Below, piece by piece: positions 1 through 9,361 of a DNA stretch of 64,000 nucleotides. The DNA lies in contig NZ_JAXMOR010000015.1 in the NCBI RefSeq assembly GCF_034669705.1, positions 51,874-115,873 of the forward strand, written 5' to 3'. The stretch is from Marinovum sp034669705. GTDB taxonomy: Bacteria; Pseudomonadota; Alphaproteobacteria; Rhodobacterales; Rhodobacteraceae. Under the pieces are notes generated by a model. It was not told where the DNA came from. It saw only the letters and a program-made list of their open reading frames with translations, and ran no database searches. Every line of letters starts with the position of its first letter. The stretch's first letter is position 1. Made by a program: the position numbers and the translations under genes.

Positions 1-1
1 G

Positions 2-1654
<1,653 letters not shown>

Positions 1655-1732
1655 CGGCGGCGCTCCTCCGCCCTTGCGGGCGTCTTCGCGAGGAGGCGCC
1701 GCAGGGGCCGAGGAGCAGGTCAACATAAAGAA

Positions 1733-1760
1733 AAAGGCCGTGGATGACTCCGCGGCCTTT
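1733..1760. terminator. Bidirectional terminator hairpin between sat-cysC and phzF
   Basis: The arm 1733-1744 pairs with 1749-1760 (12 bp with one G-T wobble) around a TGAC loop. The stem is bordered by A-rich sequence on the left and CCTTT on the right, so it can act for both convergent transcripts. Confidence 0.8.
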
Positions 1761-1776
1761 GTCGTGTGGCGGTCAT

Positions 1777-2661
1777 TCAGAGGTAGAGCGTCCCGCTCAT
1801 CAGCACATGCGCCCGCCCGGACACCCGCACCCCGGTGATCGCATCCCGCGGGCCCAGCACCTCGTCCTCGGCCGATCCCGGCCGCCCCATGCCGTGGCCC
1901 TGTTCGGCGATATAGCGCGGGCGCTCGATCAGACCGTGATGCCAGAGCCAGGCCGCGGCCGCGCCGGTGGCCGAGCCGGTAAAGGCATCCTCCGGCGGGT
2001 TGGGCGGCGGCAGGAGCAGCCGGCCAAAACTGTCGCCCGCCCCGGTCATGCCCTGGCGCACGATGATATAGGGCTCGCTCATCTCGCCCGGCCCGGTCCC
2101 CAGGTGGCGCATCATCCGGGTCAGCGCCGCGACATCGAGCCGGGCGGCCAGGGCGCTATCGAGGTCGCGCAGCAGCGTGATGCAGAACGGCAGGCCGGTC
2201 GAGACGATCTGCGGCGGCGCGAGGATGTCCTCTGGCGCAAGGCTCAGGACCTCGGCCACCATCGCCCGCGGCAGCTCCGGTCCGAAGACCGGCGCGATCT
2301 GGGTCATGGTCACGCCGAGCCCGGCCGGTCCGCGGGAGGCCTCGATCGGCACCAGTCCGGCGCCGGTCTCAAGCACCATCCGGCCGGGTTCCGCCAGCCC
2401 GCGATGCAGCAGCGCCGCAACGCTGGCCACGGTGGGGTGGCCGGCAAAGGGGATCTCGCCGCTGGCAAGGAAGTAGCGGACCTTGAGATCGGCCGTGTCG
2501 GAGGGCCCGAGGAAGGTGCATTCCACCAGCGAGGTCTCGCGGACGAAGGCCTTGCAGGTCTCGGCGTCGAGCCCGGCTGCGTCATGCACGACCGCGCAGC
2601 CGTTGCCGCCGAAGGGCCGCGCGCTGAAGGCATCGACCCAATCGACGGCATGCTCTGCCAT
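1777..2661 (-). CDS. phzF: PhzF family epimerase/isomerase
   Basis: 294 residues with the diaminopimelate-epimerase-like PhzF fold. Visible family features are the N-terminal VDAF...FGGN segment with GNGCAVV (residues 19-25), the catalytic-Glu motif ETSLVECTF (Glu47), and GHPTVASV in the middle. The family includes the phenazine enzyme PhzF and many isomerases of unknown substrate. No phenazine genes are present, so the substrate is unknown. Its ATG shares one base with the stop of the upstream DUF1150 gene (TGATG), so it is the translationally coupled third gene of the hsp20-DUF1150-phzF operon and probably heat-inducible. Confidence 0.9.
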   Translation of the reverse strand: MAEHAVDWVDAFSARPFGGNGCAVVHDAAGLDAETCKAFVRETSLVECTFLGPSDTADLKVRYFLASGEIPFAGHPTVASVAALLHRGLAEPGRMVLETGAGLVPIEASRGPAGLGVTMTQIAPVFGPELPRAMVAEVLSLAPEDILAPPQIVSTGLPFCITLLRDLDSALAARLDVAALTRMMRHLGTGPGEMSEPYIIVRQGMTGAGDSFGRLLLPPPNPPEDAFTGSATGAAAAWLWHHGLIERPRYIAEQGHGMGRPGSAEDEVLGPRDAITGVRVSGRAHVLMSGTLYL

Positions 2662-2888
2662 CAGTGCACGGCCACCGGCGCCATGTCATGCTGGCGCGCC
2701 AGCACGAAGGCCAGCTTGCGGTCGGCCACCAGTGCCAGCTGTTCGCCATCCTCGCGGTGCACCGCGTAGAGCGTCGTCGCGCCCTGCGCCTGTTTGCGGA
2801 TTTCCTCTGGCAGGTCGGCGACCGCCACCGGCTTGACGTAGACGATGTTGCGCGGCAGATCCTGGCCGAAATCATAGCTCGTGTTCAT
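2661..2888 (-). CDS. DUF1150 family protein
   Basis: 75 residues, a small alphaproteobacterial family of unknown function often encoded beside small heat shock proteins. Typical features are the NIVYVKPVAVADLPEEIR segment and the C-terminal ADRKLAFVLARQHDMAPV. The ATG at 2888 is chosen over an in-frame GTG at 2897 because AGGAAAGG lies 8 nt before it. It starts 5 nt after the hsp20 stop and overlaps phzF by one base. Co-expression with Hsp20 suggests a stress role; this is inference from context. Confidence 0.88.
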   Translation of the reverse strand: MNTSYDFGQDLPRNIVYVKPVAVADLPEEIRKQAQGATTLYAVHREDGEQLALVADRKLAFVLARQHDMAPVAVH

Positions 2889-2893
2889 GACAG

Positions 2894-3307
2894 TCACCCT
2901 TTCCTGATATTGATGGTCTGCACCACCGTTTCGGGGCGTTGCATCGTCAGGTCGACGTGCAGCAGCCCGTTTTCCATCACCGCCTCGCCGACCTCGACGC
3001 CATCGGCCAGCACGAAGCTGCGCTGGAACTGGCGCGCCGCGATTCCGCGATGCAGAAAGACCCGCTCGCCATTGTCATCGCGCTGGCGGCCGCGGATCAC
3101 CAGCTGGCGGTCCTCGACGGTGATCGAGAGATCGGCCTCGGCGAACCCGGCCACGGCCAGGGTGATGCGATAGGAATGGTCTGAGGTCTGTTCGATATTG
3201 AAAGGCGGGTAGCCTTCGTTGCCGGTCTTCGCCGTGCGTTCCAGCAGGCGCTCCAGCTGCTCGAACCCCAGCATATGGGGGTATGAGCCCAGGGTCAGTT
3301 TTGTCAT
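2894..3307 (-). CDS. Small heat shock protein, Hsp20/IbpA type
   Basis: 137 residues. The alpha-crystallin domain starts at about residue 36 (PPFNIEQTSDHSYRITLAVAGF) and continues through DLSITVEDRQLVIRGRQ and FLHRGIAARQFQRSF, as in IbpA/HspA holdases that bind unfolding proteins in the cytoplasm. The frame continues upstream, but the ATG at 3307 has an AAAGGA ribosome site and gives the usual family length. A CTTGCA/CCCCATAT pair about 65-95 nt upstream matches a sigma-32 heat-shock promoter. First gene of the operon with DUF1150 and phzF. Confidence 0.94.
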   Translation of the reverse strand: MTKLTLGSYPHMLGFEQLERLLERTAKTGNEGYPPFNIEQTSDHSYRITLAVAGFAEADLSITVEDRQLVIRGRQRDDNGERVFLHRGIAARQFQRSFVLADGVEVGEAVMENGLLHVDLTMQRPETVVQTINIRKG

Positions 3308-3372
3308 GACACGTCCTTTGGCAAAGCGACATCTCTTGACCGGCCCCGTCAGCGGCAGCCGGTTCGCTACGA

Positions 3373-3401
3373 ATATGGGGCGGCATCCGGCGGCCTGCAA
3401 G
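3373..3401 (-). promoter_or_regulatory. RpoH (sigma-32) type promoter of hsp20-DUF1150-phzF
   Basis: On the minus strand CTTGCA (3401-3396) and CCCCATAT (3380-3373) are separated by 15 nt. They closely match the heat-shock consensus CTTGAA / CCCCATNT. Predicted transcription start is near 3365, giving a leader of about 58 nt before the hsp20 ATG at 3307. Confidence 0.75.
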
Positions 3402-3464
3402 ACCTTTGCCAAAAGCCTTTGGACGCTCTATTCTGAAACCTGGCCCGCGATGGAGAGCTTTGGC

Positions 3465-3689
3465 ATGAACATGCAGTCGGAACTGGCGATGAAGACCGAC
3501 GAGGTCCTGCGGGTTGAACTTGAGGTCTTCAAGCGCGAGCACCGCGATCTGGATGAGGCGATTGATGCGCTTCAGGCCGAAGGGCGGGCCGATGCGCTGA
3601 CCATCCAGCGGCTGAAGAAGAAGAAACTGCTGCTGAAGGACAGGATCGCCCAGATCGAGGACCGACTGTTGCCGGATATCATCGCCTGA
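3465..3689 (+). CDS. DUF465 (YdcH-like) small coiled-coil protein
   Basis: 74 residues, highly charged. The C-terminal half LTIQRLKKKKLLLKDRIAQIE is the signature of the DUF465/YdcH family of short helical proteins of unknown function. The ATG at 3465 is preferred (GGAGAG 7 nt upstream) over an earlier ATG at 3450 that has no ribosome site. It is divergent from hsp20. A second, shorter member lies at 44861-45034 with the same ending, so the family is duplicated in this window. Confidence 0.85.
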   Translation: MNMQSELAMKTDEVLRVELEVFKREHRDLDEAIDALQAEGRADALTIQRLKKKKLLLKDRIAQIEDRLLPDIIA

Positions 3690-3844
3690 GGGCGCGGCAG
3701 CGGAGCGCAGGGGACTGCGGGTCTCTGTAGGGGGTATTACGGCTCGCACGGGTCTTTGGACGCCCGCGGGGGGAAGTATTTCCCGTGACGACCGTCGGCG
3801 CAGGGCGCCGCTGGGCTGGCGTCGGTGGGGATCGTTCGGGGTTT

Positions 3845-3902
3845 GGGGGCTCTGCCCCCGGCCTGCGGCCTCCCCCGAGGGTATTTTTGAACAGAAGAAG
3901 GG
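3845..3902 (+). repeat. Dispersed GC-hairpin/GAAGAAGG box, copy 1
   Basis: The box has a GGGGGCTCTGCCCCC hairpin, a GGCCTGCGGCC hairpin, a CCCCGAGGGTATTTTTG stretch and ends in AGAAGAAGG. Copy 2 at 11630-11682 has the same order and ends in GGAAGAAGG. The end of the box lies about 96 nt before the purE ATG, against 94 nt before priA for copy 2. Similar boxes are, from memory, frequent in Rhodobacteraceae intergenic DNA; function unknown. Confidence 0.65.
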
Positions 3903-3943
3903 CTGGAGGCGCGAAAATGGCGCCGGTGTGCCGGGCGGGGGCG

Positions 3944-3971
3944 TTGCCAAAGGGGGCGCTCTGGCTATAGT
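3944..3971 (+). promoter_or_regulatory. Probable sigma-70 promoter of purEK
   Basis: TTGCCA (3944-3949) and TATAGT (3966-3971) are separated by 16 nt. The predicted start is about 20 nt upstream of the purE ATG at 3999, which still leaves room for the GAGGGAAGG ribosome site. Confidence 0.6.
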
Positions 3972-3998
3972 GCGGCCTTCCTAAAGCGAGGGAAGGCG

Positions 3999-4487
3999 AT
4001 GACAGAGCCGGTAGTGGGCATCATCATGGGCAGCCAGTCGGATTGGCCCACCATGAAGGAAGCAGCGGATGTGCTGGACGAGCTGGGCGTGGCCTATGAG
4101 GCGCGCATCGTCTCGGCGCATCGGACGCCGGACCGGCTCTGGGAGTATGGCAAGACGGCTGTGGATCGCGGCTTGCAGGTGATCATCGCCGGCGCCGGTG
4201 GCGCGGCCCATCTGCCGGGCATGATGGCGTCAAAGACCCGGGTGCCGGTGATCGGCGTCCCGGTGCAGACCCGGGCGCTCTCGGGCGTCGATTCGCTCTA
4301 TTCCATCCTGCAGATGCCGCGCGGCTACCCGGTGGCGACCATGGCGATCGGCGCACCGGGGGCCAAGAACGCCGGGTTGATGGCGGCAGGCATCCTGGCG
4401 CTGCAGGACCCCGGCCTGGCAGAGCGGCTCGACGCCTGGCGCGCGGCGCTCTCGGCCTCGATCCCGGAGGTGCCTGTCGATGAGTGA
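3999..4487 (+). CDS. purE: N5-carboxyaminoimidazole ribonucleotide mutase (PurE class I)
   Basis: 162 residues. Converts N5-CAIR to 4-carboxy-AIR in purine synthesis. The active-site segments GSQSDWPTM (residues 11-19), SAHRTPDRL and GAGGAAHLPGM are all intact. The presence of purK immediately downstream fits the bacterial class I two-step route. Ribosome site GAGGGAAGG precedes the ATG. The last codons overlap purK by 8 nt, so the two are translationally coupled. Confidence 0.97.
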   Translation: MTEPVVGIIMGSQSDWPTMKEAADVLDELGVAYEARIVSAHRTPDRLWEYGKTAVDRGLQVIIAGAGGAAHLPGMMASKTRVPVIGVPVQTRALSGVDSLYSILQMPRGYPVATMAIGAPGAKNAGLMAAGILALQDPGLAERLDAWRAALSASIPEVPVDE

Positions 4488-5553
4488 GGCTCTGGCGCCG
4501 GGCGCGGTGATCGGCATTCTCGGCGGCGGCCAGCTGGGCCGCATGCTCTCGGTGGCGGCGAGCCGGCTGGGCTTTCGCTGCCATGTCTTCGAGCCGGGGG
4601 CCAATCCGCCTGTCGGCGACGTCGCCTGGCGGGTGACCACCGCCGGCTATGACGACACGGCGGCACTCAAGGCCTTTGCCGAGAGCGTCGACGTCATTAC
4701 CTATGAGTTCGAGAACATCCCCACCGCCGCGCTCGACGTGCTCGAGGCGCTGCGGCCGATCCGCCCCGGCCGCGAGGCGCTGCGGGTTAGTCAGGACCGG
4801 CTGATCGAGAAGGATTTCCTGTCCGGACTGGGGCTGACGGTGGCGCCCTATGCCGATGTCAGTGATGCGGCCTCGCTCGCGGCGGCGCTGGACCGGATCG
4901 GCACGCCGGCGATCCTCAAGACCCGGCGCTTCGGCTATGACGGCAAGGGACAGGCGCGGATCATGTCGCCCGACGCGGCCGATCAGGCGCTGGCCGACAT
5001 GGCCGGGGCGCCGGCGGTGCTGGAGGGGTTTGTCGACTTCGAGCGCGAGATCTCGGTGATTGCCGCGCGCGGGGTCACCGGTGAGGTGGCCTGTTTCGAT
5101 CCGGGCGAAAACGTGCATGAGGGCGGAATCCTGCGCACCACCACGGTGCCGGCCGAGATCCGGCCGATGATGCAGGCCGATGCGGTGCTGCTGGCGGGGC
5201 GGATCCTCAATGCGCTGGAGTATGTGGGCGTGATGGGGGTCGAGCTGTTTGTCACCGGGCGGGGCCTGGTGGTGAACGAGATCGCGCCGCGGGTGCACAA
5301 TTCCGGACACTGGACGCAGGCCGGCTGTGCCGTCGACCAGTTCGAGCAGCATATCCGTGCGGTGGCGGGATGGCCGCTGGGCGATGGCGGGCGGCATGCG
5401 GACGTGGTGATGGAGAACCTGATCGGCGACGACATGGACCGGGTGGCGGAGATCGCCGGCGAGCGGCATGCCAGCCTGCATCTCTACGGCAAGACCGAGG
5501 TCAAGCCGGGGCGGAAGATGGGGCATGTGAACCGGGTGCAGGCTCAGGGTTGA
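4480..5553 (+). CDS. purK: N5-carboxyaminoimidazole ribonucleotide synthase (PurK)
   Basis: 357 residues, ATP-grasp carboxylase-related enzyme that makes N5-CAIR from AIR, bicarbonate and ATP. It begins with GVIGILGGGQLGRMLSVAA. It then has TYEFENIP, LKTRRFGYDGKGQ in the ATP-grasp lid, the metal/ATP residues in VNEIAPRVHNSGHWT, and HLYGKTEVKPGRKMGHV near the end. Full length for the family. It overlaps purE. A tandem palindromic repeat array follows directly and may serve as its transcript end. Confidence 0.97.
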   Translation: MSEALAPGAVIGILGGGQLGRMLSVAASRLGFRCHVFEPGANPPVGDVAWRVTTAGYDDTAALKAFAESVDVITYEFENIPTAALDVLEALRPIRPGREALRVSQDRLIEKDFLSGLGLTVAPYADVSDAASLAAALDRIGTPAILKTRRFGYDGKGQARIMSPDAADQALADMAGAPAVLEGFVDFEREISVIAARGVTGEVACFDPGENVHEGGILRTTTVPAEIRPMMQADAVLLAGRILNALEYVGVMGVELFVTGRGLVVNEIAPRVHNSGHWTQAGCAVDQFEQHIRAVAGWPLGDGGRHADVVMENLIGDDMDRVAEIAGERHASLHLYGKTEVKPGRKMGHVNRVQAQG

Positions 5554-5609
5554 GGCTGGCACGTTGGGCGTGCGGCCTAGGGGTCCGTTGAGTCAGAAGT
5601 TGCGACGGT

Positions 5610-5896
5610 GAGGTCCCGGATCAAGTCCGGGACGGCGAGGTTTTGCGCGACATACGCCCCGGCCTTGCGCCGGGGCCTCTTGGTTGACGGCTGGGCGAGG
5701 TCCCGGATCAGGTCCGGGACGGCGAGGTTTTGCATGACATACGCCCCGGCCTTGCGCTGGGGGCTCTTTGTTGCGGGCTGGGCAAGGTCTCGGATCAGGT
5801 CCGGGACGGCGAGTTTTTGCACGACACACGCCCCGGCCTTGTGCCGGGGTCTCTTGGTCGTGGGCCGGGCGGGGTTCCAGATCAGGTCTGGGACGG
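5610..5896. repeat. 87-bp tandem repeat array of paired palindromes
   Basis: Unit starts fall at 5610, 5697, 5784 and 5871, an exact 87-bp period: three full units plus a partial fourth. Each unit has a first palindrome GTCCCGGATCAAGTCCGGGAC or close variant, a spacer GGCGAGGTTTTGC, and a second palindrome CGCCCCGGCCTTGCGCCGGGG followed by CCTCTTGGTT. It fills the 345-bp gap between convergent purK and phnM. Related palindromes recur at 19.9, 24.4, 32.5, 42.7 and 51.7 kb. Confidence 0.9.
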
Positions 5897-5898
5897 GG

Positions 5899-7044
5899 TT
5901 ACGCGCCAGTGAGGCGGCGCGCGGTGTCGCCCGACAGATAGGTGAAAACTCCGCCGCAGAGCGTGGCCTCGACGCGGCGGGTCTCGGCATCGAGCACCAG
6001 AAGGTCGGCGCGGTTGCCGGGCGCGAGACGACCCCGATCCTCCAGCCCCAGCACCCCGGCCGGGCCGGCGGAGACCAGCGCCCAGGCCGCCGGCAGGTCC
6101 AGTACCCCAAGATCGACCAGCTCCCAGACCGCGTTGCGCGGGGCGGGGTAGTGGTAGTCTGAGGCCAGCGCCCGGCAGAGCCCCTCTTCGACCAATGCCC
6201 GCGCCGAGACCTTGCCCTTGTGGCTGGCCCCGCGCACCACGTTGGGCGCGCCGAGGATCACCGGCTGGCCCTCGGCATGGGCGGCGAGGGCGGCCTCGCG
6301 GGTCTCGGGGAATTCGCTGATCAGGGCGCCGCGCGCGGCCCAGGTGCTGCGGTCCTCGGCGGTCGCATCGTCGTGGCTGGCGCAGCGGATGCCGCGCTGG
6401 CCCAGCGTGGCGCAGAGCGTATCGAGGGCGGCCGGCACCTCGGACGCGCGGGCATGCAGCGCCTGCATCAGCGCCAGATGCGCCTCCGGGCTGCGGCCGG
6501 ATTTCAGTGCGGTGCCGGTGAGCCGCGGGATCGAACGGCCTGCCGCCAGCCGGGCATGCGGCAGGTGGTCGTTGAAGGCGACGTAGCGGATGTCATGTCG
6601 GGCCAGCAGCGCGAGCACCGCGGGAAAGTCGTCGAGCATATGGGTCTCGAGCCGCAGCTGCACCCGCAGGTCGGTGTCGAGAGCGGGGCGGGCACGAGCC
6701 AGCGCCTCGAGCATGCGCGTGGCGAACTCGGGGCTGCGCAGCCCGCCTTCCCACGAGTAGAATTGCGCCAGCACCGCGGTGGTGATGCCATTGGCGGCGA
6801 GCTCCGCCTCGGCCGAGACCAGCCCGGCGGCGAGGTTGGTCATCGCGCCGCGGCGCGGGGCGAGGTGACGCTCGAACCCGTCGCCGTGCAGGTCGACGAT
6901 GCCGGGCAGGATCAGCTTGCCGGGCAGCTCGACCGCGCGCCCGTCTCCCTCGGCCACAAGCCCGCCGCAGACTGACAGGGGGTCGTCACGCAGCCCTTCC
7001 GGCGCGAGCCAGCGAGCGCCGGTGAAAGTGAGGTCAATCGGCAT
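5899..7044 (-). CDS. phnM: Alpha-D-ribose 1-methylphosphonate 5-triphosphate diphosphatase (PhnM), orphan
   Basis: 381 residues, amidohydrolase superfamily. In the C-P lyase pathway PhnM removes pyrophosphate from ribose methylphosphonate triphosphate. The recognisable PhnM features are LPGIVDLHGDGFERHLAPR (metal-binding His/Asp after the leader strand), the CASHDD segment, GAPNVVRGASHKGKVSA and LASDYHYPA. No other phn gene lies in the window. It starts 11 nt inside the end of a secreted lipase gene, so the two are translationally linked. Its precise substrate here is therefore less certain than its family. Confidence 0.9.
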   Translation of the reverse strand: MPIDLTFTGARWLAPEGLRDDPLSVCGGLVAEGDGRAVELPGKLILPGIVDLHGDGFERHLAPRRGAMTNLAAGLVSAEAELAANGITTAVLAQFYSWEGGLRSPEFATRMLEALARARPALDTDLRVQLRLETHMLDDFPAVLALLARHDIRYVAFNDHLPHARLAAGRSIPRLTGTALKSGRSPEAHLALMQALHARASEVPAALDTLCATLGQRGIRCASHDDATAEDRSTWAARGALISEFPETREAALAAHAEGQPVILGAPNVVRGASHKGKVSARALVEEGLCRALASDYHYPAPRNAVWELVDLGVLDLPAAWALVSAGPAGVLGLEDRGRLAPGNRADLLVLDAETRRVEATLCGGVFTYLSGDTARRLTGA

Positions 7045-7765
7045 CGTCGTCTCCGAACAGCATGTCGGCGAGGTCCATCTCGGGGTCGAACCGGCCCTCG
7101 CGCAGGAACAGCAGCACCTGCTGCATCACCCGCGGGTTGTTCATCATGAAGGTATGGGTGACGGGCAGGGTGATGTGCCAGTCCATGCCAGCGACCTTGG
7201 TCGAGACGACCGAGACCTTGCCGTCATCAGGCCCCGCGATCAGCGAGGAGAAATAAGGATTGAGCGAGCGGTTGCCGGCGATCACCCCGAGCTCGGCCTC
7301 GATCGGCGGCAGCTGCGGCGGCAGGCTCTCGGGATCGGTGCCGAGCTGCAGCCCGGCGGGGCCGTTCATCCAGCGGAACAGCTCGAGCCCGCCCAGTTCG
7401 TCGACCAGCTCGCTGCCGTGATTGGGCGGCGCGAGCATCACCACGCGGCCGAGGTTTTCCGGGGTGCCGTGATCGCGCAGCCAGACCCGCAGCAGGATGC
7501 CGCCCATCGAGTGGGTGACAAAATGCGTGGTCTCCTCGCCGCATTCGGCCAGCGCCTCTGGCAGGGTGCGGCCGACCAGCGTCTCGACATCGGCCGAGGT
7601 CGAGGGGTAGGAGGGCAGCACGGTGCGATAGCCTTCGAGCCGCATCACCTGCTCCATCACCGCGAAACTGTATTCGCTGCGCGCCAGTCCGTGCAGGAAA
7701 ACGATGCACTCGGCGCGGGCGAGGCCGGGCAGCAGCAGGAGAGCGAGGGCGAGGACGTGGCGCAT
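7034..7765 (-). CDS. Secreted alpha/beta-hydrolase, lipase/esterase-like
   Basis: 243 residues with a signal peptide (MRHVLALALLLLPGLARA). The mature part starts with an oxyanion-type HGLAR segment. The nucleophile elbow is THSMGG, followed by APPNHGSELVDELG, a probable catalytic Asp in GPDDGKVSVVST and the catalytic His in PVTHTFMM. This is the layout of small bacterial lipases acting outside the cytoplasm. Its 3' end overlaps phnM by 11 nt. Substrate unknown. Confidence 0.85.
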   Translation of the reverse strand: MRHVLALALLLLPGLARAECIVFLHGLARSEYSFAVMEQVMRLEGYRTVLPSYPSTSADVETLVGRTLPEALAECGEETTHFVTHSMGGILLRVWLRDHGTPENLGRVVMLAPPNHGSELVDELGGLELFRWMNGPAGLQLGTDPESLPPQLPPIEAELGVIAGNRSLNPYFSSLIAGPDDGKVSVVSTKVAGMDWHITLPVTHTFMMNNPRVMQQVLLFLREGRFDPEMDLADMLFGDDDAD

Positions 7766-7805
7766 GGGCTCTCAGATAGGCGGCGCGGCGGCCGACGGAA
7801 AGGGG

Positions 7806-8672
7806 TTACCTTGCGCGCAGCGACAGCGCCACGCCGCCCAGCACCAAAAGCGCCGAGAGGGCGAAGCGCAGGGTGAGCGGTTCGGCGAGAAAGACCATGC
7901 CGCCGGCCATGGCGATGATCGGCACCGTGAGCTGGACCACCGCGGCGGTGGCGGCGCGCAGCTGCGGCAGAACGGCGTACCACAGCGCATAGCCAAGCCC
8001 CGAGGTCACCGCGCCGGAGGTCACCGCCAGCGCCACGCCGGCGAGATCGGTGTCATCGGGCCAGAGGGCAAAGGCCGCGAGGCCCAGCGGTACAGACCAG
8101 AGGAAGGAGGCGCTCATGGTGGCCAGCGCCGCGCCGCGCTTGCGGCCGATCAGCGAGAACAGCCCCCAGCCCAGCGCCGCCGCCAGCATCAGCGCCGCGC
8201 CAAGCGGGTCGGGCCGTTCGGCCCCCGGCCCCATCAGCCAGGCCAGACCGGCAAAGGCGATCACCGCGCCGAGGATGCGCAGCGGCGGCAGCGGTTCGCG
8301 CGCCACGACCGCGCCGGCGAACATGGTGATCTGCACCCCGCCAAACAGGATCAGCGCGCCGATGCCGGCGGGCAGGGTCTGGTAGGCAAAGGAGAAGCCG
8401 AGGATATAGAGCGTCAGCGTCGCCACCCCGGGCCAGACCGCGCGGGCCGGCCGCAGCGCGCGCCCCTCGCCGCGCAGCAGCACCAGCAGGGCGAGGATCG
8501 CCGCCCCAGAGATCAGCCGGATCAGGGCAAAGCTCGACGGGCCGGCGCCGCCTTCGAGCGCCATGCGGTTGAGCACGGAATTGGCCGCGAAAGCCACCAT
8601 CACCAGCGCCGTCAGCCCGATCAGGCGCAGCAGGGAAACGTCGGCGCGCGGCGCGACGTCGGGGCTGCTCAC
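7806..8672 (-). CDS. EamA/DMT family transporter
   Basis: 288 residues, about ten hydrophobic segments in two EamA repeats, with typical VNRMALEGGAGPSSFALIR and LGYALWYAVLPQLRA stretches. The drug/metabolite transporter superfamily mostly exports metabolites; the substrate is unknown. A longer open frame exists, but the GTG at 8672 gives family length and overlaps the pcs stop as GTGA (8669-8672), so it is translationally coupled behind pcs. Confidence 0.9.
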   Translation of the reverse strand: MSSPDVAPRADVSLLRLIGLTALVMVAFAANSVLNRMALEGGAGPSSFALIRLISGAAILALLVLLRGEGRALRPARAVWPGVATLTLYILGFSFAYQTLPAGIGALILFGGVQITMFAGAVVAREPLPPLRILGAVIAFAGLAWLMGPGAERPDPLGAALMLAAALGWGLFSLIGRKRGAALATMSASFLWSVPLGLAAFALWPDDTDLAGVALAVTSGAVTSGLGYALWYAVLPQLRAATAAVVQLTVPIIAMAGGMVFLAEPLTLRFALSALLVLGGVALSLRAR

Positions 8673-9361
8673 GCCGGGGTCTCTGGCAAGAGCTGCTGCA
8701 CGATGCCCACCGAGATCAGGTAGAGCGAGGTCACCACGAGGCCCCAATGCGCCCAGCTTTGCGGGTGGAAATTCACCCAGGCGGCCCAGCCGGCAAAGAA
8801 GGTCCAGGCCAGCGCCATCGGCAAAGAGACCGCGCGCCAACGCTCGGTGCGCACCGGGTGGATGAATTTCAGTGGCAGGAACATCGCCACCGCGCAGACC
8901 AGCACGATCGCCAGGATCACCGGCGGCGGCGGTGCGAGGGCGAACATCACCAGCACCACCATGTTGAAGCAACCGGGAAAGCCGGCAAAGGAATTGTCCT
9001 TTGTCTTCATGCCGGTGTCGGCGAAATAGAGCGCGCTGGCAAATGTGACCACAATGATCGCCATCCAGCCGGGCCAGCCGGGCAGCAGGCCGGACTGAAA
9101 CAGCGCGAAGGCGGGGATGAACACATAGGTCAGGTAGTCGATGATCAGGTCGAGCAGCACGCCGTCAAAGCGCGGGGCGCGGTGTTTGACGTCATATTTG
9201 CGCGCCAGCGGCCCGTCGATGCCGTCGACCGCAAAGGCCACCACCAGCCAGACGAACATCATCGGCCAGTTCGACTGCACCGCCTCGAGCAGCGCCAGCA
9301 TGGCAAAGACGGCTCCGGTCGCGGTGAGCCAGTGGATCGAGAGGGCGCGCAGATCGGTCAT
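8669..9361 (-). CDS. pcs: Phosphatidylcholine synthase (CDP-alcohol phosphatidyltransferase)
   Basis: 230 residues, multi-pass inner-membrane enzyme that condenses CDP-diacylglycerol with choline. The CDP-alcohol motif is seen as AVDGIDGPLARKYDVKHRAP followed by FDGVLLDLIIDYLTY, the Pcs-specific form with the extended FDGxxLDxxxDYLT. The PGCFNMV segment is also typical. The ATG at 9361 gives the usual length; a further upstream ATG adds a non-conserved tail. Coupled to an EamA transporter. Pcs is characteristic of alphaproteobacteria that take choline from the environment. Confidence 0.93.
   Translation of the reverse strand: MTDLRALSIHWLTATGAVFAMLALLEAVQSNWPMMFVWLVVAFAVDGIDGPLARKYDVKHRAPRFDGVLLDLIIDYLTYVFIPAFALFQSGLLPGWPGWMAIIVVTFASALYFADTGMKTKDNSFAGFPGCFNMVVLVMFALAPPPPVILAIVLVCAVAMFLPLKFIHPVRTERWRAVSLPMALAWTFFAGWAAWVNFHPQSWAHWGLVVTSLYLISVGIVQQLLPETPA

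Larger units (their letters stand above)
3690..3998. other. Intergenic region before purE with a repeat box and promoter
   Basis: No gene is seen here. The stretch holds a GC-rich repeat box at 3845-3902 and the likely purE promoter at 3944-3971; both are listed separately. Confidence 0.7.

Noticed and set aside
1777..2661. Phenazine biosynthesis cluster
   Set aside because: Only phzF is present; the family is broad and no other phz gene is nearby.
4183..5562. 459-codon minus-strand frame opposite purEK
   Set aside because: Shadow of purE and purK; repetitive Arg/His/Pro composition and no recognisable domain.
5610..5896. Possible CRISPR or phage attachment array
   Set aside because: The spacers between palindromes are also repeated, so it is a simple tandem duplication.
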